Shown: one piece after another, positions 25,001 to 37,000 of the stretch
Position numbering within the stretch: position 1 is the stretch's first letter
How the letters are laid out: the number at the start of each line of letters is the position of its first letter
Origin: Caenorhabditis remanei
Lineage: Eukaryota > Nematoda > Chromadorea > Rhabditida > Rhabditidae
DNA: 64,000 nucleotides
Reading direction: 5' to 3'
Assembly (NCBI RefSeq): GCF_010183535.1
Contig: NC_071328.1
Coordinates: 10,354,001 to 10,418,000 of the forward strand
Program-made: the position numbers and the translations under genes
The notes under the pieces: generated by a model
What the model was told of the DNA's origin: nothing
Database searches by the model: none
Seen by the model: only the letters and a program-made list of their open reading frames with translations

Positions 25001-28000
25001 AGACTTTTGAGGGGTCGATGGAGATGGAGTTGGTTTTGGAATAGTCTCACGGATAGTAACTTCTGGAGTTAGAGTTGGAGTTGATGGTTCGGATGCCTCG
25101 ACTTGGAAATCCTGGAAATTACGAGTTTTAAATGGAAAAGGAGAAAATAATTTGTTCTTTGATACTTTTTTCTAAAATTTTGAAAGAATTCACGGAACAC
25201 AACAACGGAAGTGCTGAGTTATATATCAGAATCAGAATCCGATGCATCCGAATTACAATGGGAAACCCTCATAAAGTTAATGTCGTTTTCAACACATGTT
25301 TCCTATTTCTCCTTTCCTCACCTTGGGAATTTCGAAATCTTCCAAACTGGCAAGGGATCCAGCAATCGAACCTTCTTCCGAGATATCTGATAGTATTCTA
25401 TTCGCTATCTCTTCTTCGATTTCTCTACGTTCTCCTCTTATCATTCTCATCGGAATTTTCTGTTGTTGTTGCTGTTGTTGTTCATTATTCGTTGGTTCCA
25501 AAATCGGAGTTGACACAGGAATTTGAGTTTTTTCTTTCTTCGATCGAGATGGAGTTTCTCCTTTGTCTTGTGGAATCAACTTCCGTTTTTCCAAACTTTG
25601 TGGAGCCATTGGTCGACCGAACTCGTCTAAATGAATTGGATTTCCGTACTTGTCGACGTAGTATGGAGCGTCGTCAAGACTCGATGGCCGATGAGACGGA
25701 TCGTTCAGATATCGAGGATCAATCGGGCGACCTGTGAAGGATACATTATTTGAATATCTTAATTCTTTCAGCTTGATAGGTTCGGAAACAATAACAGAGG
25801 TTGTAAACTCCTATCCAATAATTGAAAAACAACTTACGGTATTGATCGACTGGAGTTCTTTGTGGTTGTCCTGGTTGTTCGAATCTTCGAGAGTCGTGAG
25901 ATGGTTGGTTCGGTCGTTGAGGTTGAGGTGGAACGGTTGGTTGTCTTCTGAAAACTTTTACACTTTCCAACTACTTTTATTTTCTCATTCAGTTACCTAA
26001 TTGGTCCCTCAAACCCAGTTCCTTCTGGCTTATCGAATGCGTCTCCGTCAATCAATTGCCCGAATTCGTCAATGAATGGTGGGTGTTCTTTTTTCGGTTT
26101 CGGAATGTATTCGACAGTTGGAGGTGGTTTACGTGGTTGAATTCTCAGATAATCGTAGATTTCTGCCGGCCGACGACCTTCTGGTGCTACAGGTTCATTT
26201 TGTTGTGCACGAGCCGTTACAGGGCCAAGAATTGCTTCGAGAATCTGCTCAGAAGGTGTCTGTTGAACGAACACTCGACGTTCCTGAAAAATAGTAAATT
26301 TTGGAATTGAGAGAGAGAAAAAAATGAGTGCTCTCCGCGTGCAGCTGAGTAGGCAGAGAGAAAGAGAAGTGAAGTTAGCAGTGTATAAAAATGTTGTGTG
26401 CTCTTTCGGAGGTAAGTGCACACAATGAATCGAATGGACCGTAAGGTTCAATCCAACTTACCAGCCATTTGTGTTGATATTTGAATTCTCTTAATGTGTC
26501 AGCTGATAATGGTTCATTTTTCAGTTTCTCATCGTTCAACCAGGGATGATCCAACGCTTCAGCAACTGTCAGACGGTGAGCTGGAATCTCCATTAGGAGT
26601 TTTTGGACGAAGTCTCCGGCGTCATAGGAAAAGTTTCCAAGGGGAGATGAATCATATTGACAACGATCTACGTTTGAAAGTGTCTCGTTGTCATTGTCTC
26701 CGTGGAATGGTGACAGTCCAGTTAATCTGAAAATGTGGATTTTGTATGTTTAAAAAAATCAGATCTCAGTCTGAAGGAGAAGTCTTCTTTAGATGGGTCA
26801 GAAATTGGTGTACCATGAAAATTATATTTCAATATAAGAAATCCACAAAACTTCAAGGTCAAAAATAATCTAAATATCTGAAAAAACACAAATATCTATC
26901 AGATCTAAATCTACGCTTTAGAATAAATTACTTCTGAAACAAATCTTATTTTAAATTTTAAAACTTACAAAACATAAGTTAAAACTCCAGTGCTCCACAT
27001 ATCAGTTGCCAATGTCAATGGATAACTTCTAACAATTTCGGGACTGACAAACTCTGGAGATCCTTTGATTTCACCGGTAATCAATCCACGAAGAAGACGT
27101 CTTGCCTGTCCAAAATCAGCCAACTTCAATTTGTCATCTTGCAAAAGAATAGTCTCTGGACGAAGATCCAAATGAGCAATTCTCAAGTCATGCATATGCT
27201 GGAGAGCAAGAAGTAGCTGACGAACGAATACACGGACGCATGTTTCACGATTCACTCCTTTTGGTTCAGCAATCGAAACTCCTGGATGAGTGAGACTTGA
27301 GAGACCATCTATTGTCGAATTGGCACTGAAATTTTATACTGAATTCAGTTTTTGATTTACTTTTTGAACTTAATTCCAACTGTCTCATTCAATTTCGCAA
27401 ATTTGTAGAAAACTAGATTCACAGTGAACCATATTCATCTTTCTAACTCCAGCAACTCACCAATTAATAGTGAATCTAACCATTTTATATTACGAAACCA
27501 TGGAAGAATGTGGACGAGTGACTATAGTGTCCGTTCTGTTCTTTCTGCCATGAGCATACTCTTTCCTATCTTTTCCTCAGAGCTATCATATCTTTTCATC
27601 TATCTTTTTTCTGGACCTTCAAAAAACCCCATTGGCAACTGAGAGAGCAACCTAAGTTTTTCTCTCCGAACCTGAGCAAAATTCTATTGAGAATTGAGAG
27701 AAGTAGTGAAATGAGAAAACATCTTCTCATTGTAACAGATGAGAGAGAATGAAATCAGAGAGAATCGGAGAAGTTGGAGGAGCAGAAAGTGTTTCGAAAT
27801 GAGTGTCACCGGGGGACTAATCACTTTTGATGGGGGAGTTCCACATAACATTCCGAACATTGAGATAGAATTTCAGTCTGTTCGAGTAAATATCAGACTG
27901 GATACTGTAAAACTTGGAAACAAGCGGAAATTAAAGTTAAAGATTTTAAGAGTTGATACATATAGGTGAAACTATTGGGACATGAGGAAATTCATACGGT

Positions 28001-31000
28001 AAATGAAAAATCTGAAAACTGTACAGAAACTGTATTCACTAATTACAATATTCAGTCGTTGCTAACAATTATATCTTATAAAAAACAAACGTGACTAGTC
28101 TGATTTCACTTCCAGATTGGTCCCGTTACTTACTATTATTGGTGTTTCATGACCTACATAAATCCCAGAATCCACATTTTTTCAAAACGAATATATTCTC
28201 ACCATTCGTCATCTTCAACCAAATGAAACATTCACAGTGAGAGAAATATCAGACGATTCGAAAGTAAATTTGTAAACTCTCCGTCATAAAATCGGAAAGA
28301 TCAAGCCTTCAACAACAAGACAACATATTGAAATAATTTGATTCAGTTTTTGTGAATCTCTGAGAAACGAATCGGCAATAAAAGTGGGCGAGGAGACTCA
28401 CTGCGCACAAACACTGCACTACACATCTGTTTTTATTCCATTTTTACACTTTTTTGAATTTCAATGGAAAGATGAGTGCAGCTGATGTGAGTCAGTCGAC
28501 GTTCCTCTTCTTTCTTCAGATTATTTTATTCAAATGTTGTGATGTCAACTGGCTCCTCTTCTGCTAATTTCCTTTTGGTTTTACATTATTTTTGATTTGA
28601 ATACGAGATAACTTTTCACTTCATTTTGGTTTTTCGTTCTTCGAAAGCTCTTTTTTTTTCTGATTTTACTTCAACTGGACTTTGTTGTTTCCAGTTCCGA
28701 ATTCTTATTGAAAACTCCTGTTGTCACCTGAATTATTAAGTAAACAATCATACTAGAATTCCTTAATCTAATCTTCGAAAGTAAGAATACAGTGGTGAAG
28801 CAACTGCGCATCTTCAAAAGTATATTTCTTAGTGTTTTGTCAAGTCAGAACTCTGATGAATACGACCTGTTCTTAAACCAGAGCCACGCAAATTCCATAA
28901 ATACTCTTAAAAAGAGCTGTGGTTTCCAGGCACAAGATGTCGTTTGTTCTGTGAAGCATTTAGGACAAAACATGAAACTTTTGTCACTTCTGATTTAGGA
29001 CAGTTCATTTTAACAGTAGCCTCTTGCCGGATAAATAAATTTAGAGAATTTGGGAACTTTTTTCTTTTTCGTGATGAATTTTGGTCTCCATTTTCTTTGG
29101 AAAATGACCGATGAGATTGATTTTTTCATATTGAAACGATTTCGATTTCAAATTTTTTGTTGTTTCAGAACCCATTTCAGAAATTTCTCTTTAGTTAGGC
29201 ACCCAAAGCAGGCTTTGTTTTCTCCAACCCTCATATTTCTCCGTTCCAATTTTTTGATTAAAAGAAAAACCCACTTATCAAATACAACCAATGCCAATTT
29301 CTCATCTCTAAGCACTCGATGCATTTGTACGATTCCTGGATGATCCAATGAGTTATGGATATCCACGTGCCGCAATAATGCATCGTCAATTGGTCTCAAT
29401 TGAGCCAAGAATTCGCGTCCCGTTGCCTTTTCGCTGACTCGAAACGGTGCTCCTTCGGCAGCCAATCTGCAATATACCACCAGCGTTAATTGAGTATTAC
29501 GGAGGGAGTTCTAGGGAATGAAACTAAAATTTCTACGTATTCTAACTAGAAGAAATTTCCCAAAAGTATAACTTATTCTCAACTTAATATCACTAATTCT
29601 CAGAATTTCTAATCAACTGGGACACGGGACGCTGGTGGTAATTGCAGTTGGCTGACCGAATCAACGATCTTCTCAACTTTATTTTAAAGTAGAGCCCCCA
29701 CTGATTTTGTATCATTTCTCTTTGTTTCGTTTCTTTTTTCAGCCAGAATTCCCCCTTTGATTTCTCGAATTCTCATTTTCTCAGAAGTGCTCCCTCATGA
29801 TTTTTCCAGATTTCAGATGGTACCAGAATTCGAAAAGATTGCCAGAAGACCACGGTCGATGAAGATGAATAATCTGTAATTTTGTCTGATAATCTGATTT
29901 TTAATTTGAATAAATCAATCATTCAAGAGCACTTCCAATGAGAGAATTCAAGAAATCATTAAAAAGAACGTCTCGCTGAAAAAGAAAAAAACAAATAGAA
30001 ATGACACAGAAAAAAGAGGAGACCGATCGTTGAGAGCAGCCGCCGAAAGACAACATATCACCGGGACACAAAGACGTAATGGACAAGAATCGGATAGAAT
30101 GGATTCAGAATTTTACCGTCAAACTGTTTCTCCATTATCCGACTCAAAAAGTGCTATAAATGATGAGTTAGTGCTGTTTTTGACGTGGACATGACGTGGA
30201 CACAGGGTGGGAATAGTTAGTCAATCTTTATTTTTGGATTGAAAGGGAAAGAAAGAAACAAAGTGATATGATCGCTGAAATAAAAAAGAAGAAAAATCGG
30301 GCAATTGAATTGAGCAAAGGGTAGTTGGTCATTGGGCACGGGATGGACAAAATATGAGTGAAATGACACGTGGCAATTGGGCACTTTGTCACGTGGCACT
30401 CACTTGAATAGGGTCTAGGCGAAAATTACTACCGGATACACAATAAAAAACAGGTTACAGATAAGAAAAAGAGAATTGAGAGAAGTTTCGAATCGGTGTG
30501 AACAGCATGGGATTTCACTACTGGGCGGGGATTTAGAGGCTCACTGGAAAACAATTAAAACATGGGATGGGGGTATCTAAATATAAGAAGAACCGGTATA
30601 GATGACAAAAAGAAAGATATTTTTAGAAAATGATTACTGTTAATTTCAGATTATTCATAATGAGAACAAGATAATTTGATGATTGGGCACTTCATCAAAA
30701 AATCCCGACGCAACTGAAAAGTCCAAAAAGATACAGTAATATTACAATAAAAATTGGAATATAAAAGAATCAAAAAAGTTTGAAAAAAGAAAACAAAGAA
30801 ACACTTGATACATATAGTTTTTGTTTGGGAAATTTCTTTTCAAAAAACATTTTTTGTCGATTGGAATTTTGGAATTACTTTTCGTCTTTTTCAGAAATTT
30901 CGTAGAGTTCTCGGACTCGTCGAGATTCGATTGTCACTCGGCGACGTGGAAGTTCGACATCGTTGTAGTCGCCTTCGGCTGAAAAATTTAGTTTGGATGA

Positions 31001-34000
31001 GAAATTTAACATCTAGCTGAGATTATCATTTTTCTAGTCTATCAATAAAAATTTCCAGTTTTTAAACTAACCTTCAACAGTTACAGTACACGAAGTAGTT
31101 GCTTGTCCGGCATCATTGACAGCTACACAGGAATAGATTCCAGAATCTCTCCACAATGGATCATTGATGATCAAAGAACACAAAAATGGTCCGTCTTGAA
31201 CGAATTTGATGCGAGAGGACTCGACAATTGGTCTCCATTCCTGAAAGAGAAAATTTAATTATAGAGGGGGAGATATTTATAGAATTAATTAATACCTTCA
31301 TCCATTTCAATTCTGGGAATGGTTCTCCTTCAACTCTGACGTCTAATCTCATTGGTTGAGCCGATGAAAAGGTTTTATTAACGAGTGGTTGGATGAAGTT
31401 TGGTCGAGCTGAAAAATGAATTTATGTACTTTTCAAGATATTCTCTTAATTTAAAAATTCTTACTGGCTAGATCAACAAGAATGTTTTGTTGGGCATCTC
31501 CGTATTCGTTTTTCGCGAAACATTGATATTGTCCAACATTTTCTTTGCTGAATCCAGTGATTGCAAGTGTTGTTTCAGTTCCTCCATAGGTGTAGACCTT
31601 GCATTTTGATGTTGGAGATGACGTGTCGATATCCCATCCACGGAATTTCCATTTAATATCTGGATCTGGGAAACCGGAGACGTTCAGAATGATGGTGAGA
31701 GTATCATTCTCTGCACAGTATCTCTTCTCAACAACTCCCGGAGAAAACCATGGAGCACATGCATATTGTTCAGAATATCTCAAGTCAAGAGCCTTCTCTG
31801 CATATGGGTCAAGAAGTGGAATGACTTTGTTTGTTCTTCTATCGAAGACTGGTTGAGGTGGAGCCATGAGTCTTGATGGTGGGGAGGCTGGTGATGGATC
31901 AGAGATTCCGTAGATGTTTTCAGCACGAACACGGAATTGATATGACTTTCCGAGTTCCAGATTACGTACTTTACAAACAGGCTCTGGAATGTTGTAGTCC
32001 AAAAGAGTCCATTCTTTCTCCGGAAGTTCACGAATCTCAATGACATAAGTGACTTGTGGATAACGTGGTGGAGCTCTCTTTGTTGGAATCCACGAGAGAG
32101 TGAGGTAATGTCCAGTGACCTCCTTGATGAATGGCCCACGATCTGGTGGAGTTGGAAGACTGGCTGTGTTGAGTTTCTTGAATCCATACTCCTCGGTGAG
32201 ATATGGAGTGACATCAATCTCTCCGTTGAATTTAATGTTATCAAGGAATGGAACAGTCACATCCAAAACTGCCGAAGAGCTGGCACTTCCATGAGAATTC
32301 TTGGCAATTGCCACGTATTCTCCGGCGTCTTCGAGTGTTGTATCCAGAATAATAAGAGCATGAGATCCTCCTCCACACGACTGAATCTTGATTCTTCCTC
32401 CTGGAATGATCTTCTTTCCGTTGTGGAACCATTCAACTTCTGGAGCTGGATATCCGACAACAAGGCAATCGAAAATAGTTGGCATGTGATTGAAGACGTG
32501 CTTGTTTTTGAGTTGACGAACAAATCCTGGTGGGAATGGCATGCCTCCTCTGAAAATTAGAAAATATCTTTGAGTGTTTAGAATTTTTGAGTCTAGAGAG
32601 GGTGTCTGTCTTATGAATAAACCAACAATTTCTCACCTATCATCTTTATCAGCAGCATGTCTCGGTCTGATAATATTCAAAGATCCTTCAGTCTTGGCTG
32701 ATCCCAACTTGTTGGTTGCTTCCAAAGAGTAATCTCCTTCATCATCTGGACTTGCATTCACAATGACCAAGTGATGGATTCCTCGTTCATCAGTGAAGAT
32801 CACTCGTTTTCCATCTGGGCCATCTCCAATTATTTCCTGTCCATCCTTGTACCATTTGACAGTTGGAGTTGGAATTCCAGTGGCACAGACGATCATTTCG
32901 ATTACATTTCCCTGAAAACCGGAAACGTATTTTCTCTATTTTTTCCGCTTTTTGACGTCGACAAATGCTCACTTTTTTAGATTTCATAAGAGAGTAAATT
33001 TGGAAACAAGTTTCGGAGAAAGGCTCTCTATTATCCATTGTGCTCCATTGAGCAACAATGATTCATCTCTCGCCAACTCATTCCATTTTTTACGTTAAAT
33101 TTCACACCTTTCTGGATTTTCAAGTGAGAAGAAGGGGAGGGAGAGAGTGGGTCAGCCCGTCATAGTTTTGTTTGTTGATGAGAAGGTCAACTTCTTTTTT
33201 GATGGAAAACCGAATGAATCATTTGTGTGTGTTTTATGGGGAGGGGTTTTCTCGAATAAAACAGACCAATTGGGTCTGAGAATTCATTCATCTCGTTTCT
33301 TGATATCATAGACTCCTCTTGTATTTTCTTGTAAGTTAAAAGAATCTTTTCTTTTCGAAAGTTCTCTAATCTTTACAAAAAAGTTGTTCTTTCGAATGAG
33401 TGAGTAAACACTTTCTTGTCTCTTCTCATTCCTTTTTTCTCCGCGTGAATTGGATAATTGTGAGAATCTCGGTAGAATTATAATCTCAGAAACAAACAGT
33501 ACATGACGTACCATTGCATGTTTTCTTACTGTTACTTTAAGCTTATGATTCCTCACTTGTTCTCACGAAAAGTGGCTTTCTTCCACTTAGTTCTCGTTCT
33601 CTAATTGATTTGATTACATAAATCTTATTTATCTTGAAATCTAATAATACTAACTTTTCCATGAAAATTAACTTTCAGAGTATGTTTTACTAGTACTTGG
33701 TCTACACATTAGTACTCACTTCTAGAATAACCTCTGATCTGAACTTTCTTCAGTTGTCATAAGGCAGAAATTGAACACTTTTTGAATAGATATTTTCTGT
33801 CATTTGTAAAATTCTGTCTTGGGTCATCTAAGATTTCAAATCTGATAAATAGGGCAGATGCAAAAATTTAGTTTTTACCTAAAAATGGGGTTTTCCAAGC
33901 GTTTGCAAAGTGCAAAAACTTCCGAAATCTCTCATAATTTGCACCTCGTTATTGCCACACGTGACTTTTTCTGTGTATTTTTCCAAAAGAGAAAGCGCAA

Positions 34001-37000
34001 AAATTGCGTCAAAGCTTCCGATAAAAGAACTCTTTCGAACACAAAACTAGACTTCAAAACAAGCGTTTTTTCTCTCTCTTTTCCGTCTCAATCACATTTC
34101 GTTTTTGTGTTTGGTTAGCTGATTAGATAAGAAGGATTATCATCGAATTGTGCATGTGTGCGTGGTCAGTTGGCGACACTTTGGCGCGACAGACAGAAGA
34201 AGATTCGTATTTTGTTGGTTTCCTGTATTGTTTTCTCTCATTTACCTCATGAATACTCATGTTGTACAATCCACGACGAATTCTTGGTTTACACTCTTCT
34301 GGCTCTCCATTTCCTTCTGGAAGTGGGCGGGATCCAATTGTTCGGTCTCCTGAAAAACTCATTTCTGATAAAAGTGAACTTTCTCCTCCTGCCCCCCGTT
34401 CTCACTTCGTTTTTTATCTCCTAAAAATCACGAAAATTTTCAGTTGAAACTGCTCTAATATTCTCTATGATACGGTGACATGACCTACTTCTATTTTATT
34501 TCTCTCTTTATAACATCACTCCTTCTTCTACTTCCGACTTTTGGCCTTTCAATTCCGCCTACAACGTTTCCAAATTGCCCTAAAGTGAGTTCTCTGATCT
34601 ATTCTATTATTTATAAAAGGTCTATTCTCCTTCTTTTTAAAGGGATGGCATCATGATGAGCCGGGACGAACATGCTATCATTTGGCACGTAGGAAAATGC
34701 GTCTACCAGAAGCACACGCCTACTGTCATAAACTAATTCCGGATGGTTCTGCTCATGTTTTACGAGTTGAATGTGGCGGAGAAAATGATTATATCAGTGG
34801 TCTAGTGAAAGGACATTCAGATAAAGTATGGATTGATGCGAGAGCTAGATTTGATATTGTTGATGGGTCTGCTGGTCTCTTTGGACCTGGATTTGTGTAT
34901 AGATGGCCAAATGGAAAAATGGTTCGATATTCGAATTGGGCTGATGGGAATGGTCTTGAAGAGATTGGAACGTCGGACAAATGTGTGTTTATAAAGAATG
35001 ATGGACATTGGATAAATGCAAATTGTTCATCAACTGCAGCAGTTATTTGTGAGAAGAAACTACACAGACCTTACTCGAAATTCTGCCCAAAACACTGGGT
35101 TTATAATAAAGAAACTCAATCTTGTTATCGGACAATTTCAAAGACAAATATGACGATTTTGGAGGCTGATAACAAATGTTTTGATTACGGTTTGTTACTT
35201 TTTTGGAGACTTATTTTTTTGATGATTATTCAAATTTTCAGGGTTCGAACATCGACAAGATGCAATGCTCACAAGTATTCAAAGTGAAAGTGAGAATCAG
35301 TTTGTGATGAATTTGGCAAAAGAAAGAGATGCGAATTTTGAATTTATTTATCTTGGAGGGTATGGAAGGTCTAGAAACGGAAATAAGTGGCATTGGATGG
35401 ATGGTTTGTTTCTTTTTTACGGATAACTTCTAACCTTTGAAGTTCTTTAAGGATCAGAATTCAATTATTTGAATTGGGATCGTGGAATGCCATTTGGAAG
35501 AAGAGCATTGGCTGTTCTCGTGATGAATAAAAGAGGAAAATGGATCAATCACTATGCTGATAAAATCTTATCACAATACAATGCCGTGGCAGTTTGCAAG
35601 TTCAAAAGTTGATTTTTTTTTCTATTTCTAATTGACTTAGTTTTCATTTTTTCTAGTCATTGCCCAGTCGCTTTCTTTGTTATTTCCGTTGTTCAGAAAT
35701 CTCATTTCTTCTTTTCGATCTCTAGATTTTTCATTTCTTCTCTCTCCAAAAATAAACATGTTTTTCTTACCTTCAATCACAAGTTCAGCCTTTGTCGAAG
35801 CAGTTCCATGCTCATTAGTGGCAACACATCTGAAGTATCCTTCACTCAGGAAGGTGACATCAGACAGGATGAGTCGTTGAGTTCCATCTGGAGCTGCTTC
35901 CATTTTGATTTTGTCATCAGAGAACAATTCAAGTCCATCCTTCAACCATTTGATTGATGGGAATGGATTTCCGAATGGAAGACATTCGAAAGTCACAGAC
36001 TCTCCTGGTTTGGCACGGCGAATTGTCAATGGAACAGTGAATCCTGGAGCCTTTCCTTCACGGATCGAAGAGTCAATGTCACGAGGTTTGCGGTCTCCAC
36101 CTGAAAATGATAATATATTGGAGAACAATTTCTAGTTCAAGAATTCTTACGAATGACATTAACATCACAAGATGTTCTGGCAGATCCATAAGTATTCTCA
36201 GCAACACATCTGTATCCTCCAGCATCTTGACGAGTAGCTGAATCAACAACCAATTCACAGACACCGTCTGGAGATTCAATGAGTTGAAGACGTCCGTATG
36301 GGAAGACTCGTTCTCCGTCCTTAAACCATTTGATCGTTGGTTTTGGATCTCCACTGAATTTACAACGAAGACGGAATCCTTGTTTCTCAGGAATCTGAAA
36401 CGAAAAGATTACTGTACTTGTTTGGTAAGTCAAAACTTACTCTGAGATTCTCGAGTGGTTCGATGAGTTTCGGTGCTTTGTTGGCATCAAACACATCTCT
36501 TTCAGCTGATCTTCTTGCTCCACTGTCTCTTGGAAGCTTCTTGACGGTGGCTGTACCTTTGTCCTGAGCAGTTCCAGATGGATTTGTTGCAATGACACGA
36601 TAGATTCCATCATCATCATAGACACAAGATGGAATGAGCAATGTAGCAATTCCATCAGGTGAAAGACTGATTTGAATTCTATCAGATGGCGTCACAATAG
36701 CTCCATCCTTGTACCATGTCATCTCTGGAAGTGGGCTGGCATCAACCTTACATTCGAGTTTCAATGGTTGTCCTTCAGTTGTTCTGACATCTCCCATCTT
36801 CAATGTGAATCTTGGTGGTTGACTGGCAGTTACAACTCCTGATCCAAGTCCATCGTCCATTCGAACAAATGATTTGGTCGTAGCACTTCCATTCTCATTT
36901 GTTGCAACACAACGATAAGTTCCCTCATCGTGGACAGTGGCCTTCTTGATTCTGAGTTGATAAACTCCCTTTGCTGGTTCATTTGTCCATTCGAATCTTG

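Larger units (their letters stand above)
23341..26283 (-). other. unc-89: unc-89 inter-kinase linker
   Basis: Exons 25997-26283, 25838-25947, 25322-25731, 24911-25111 and 23341-23865 give window residues 6623-7133. It is Pro-, Gln- and charge-rich, without a globular fold: PKPKKEHPPFIDEFGQLIDG, PPQPQRPNQPSHDSRR, a Gln-7 run at about 25460-25482, IREEI-type charged helix (RREIEEEIANRI), TIPKPTPSPSTPQKSP, KSPRRSTPGTKSPV. It joins kinase 1 to the second Ig-Fn3-kinase module. Confidence 0.93.
31072..36394 (-). other. unc-89: unc-89 Ig domains and first Fn3 domain before kinase 1
   Basis: Exons 36151-36394, 35771-36100, 34246-34349, 32637-32911, 31465-32549, 31296-31408 and 31072-31240. Ig motifs include IKWFKDGERVFPYGR, GYFRCVATNEHG and VKWYKDGQEIIGDG. 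The 31465-32549 exon contains a fibronectin III domain (TPPDRGPFIKEV, YLTLSWIP, YQFRVRAENIYG) between Ig domains. The intron 34350-35770 houses a lectin gene on the other strand. Confidence 0.95.
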
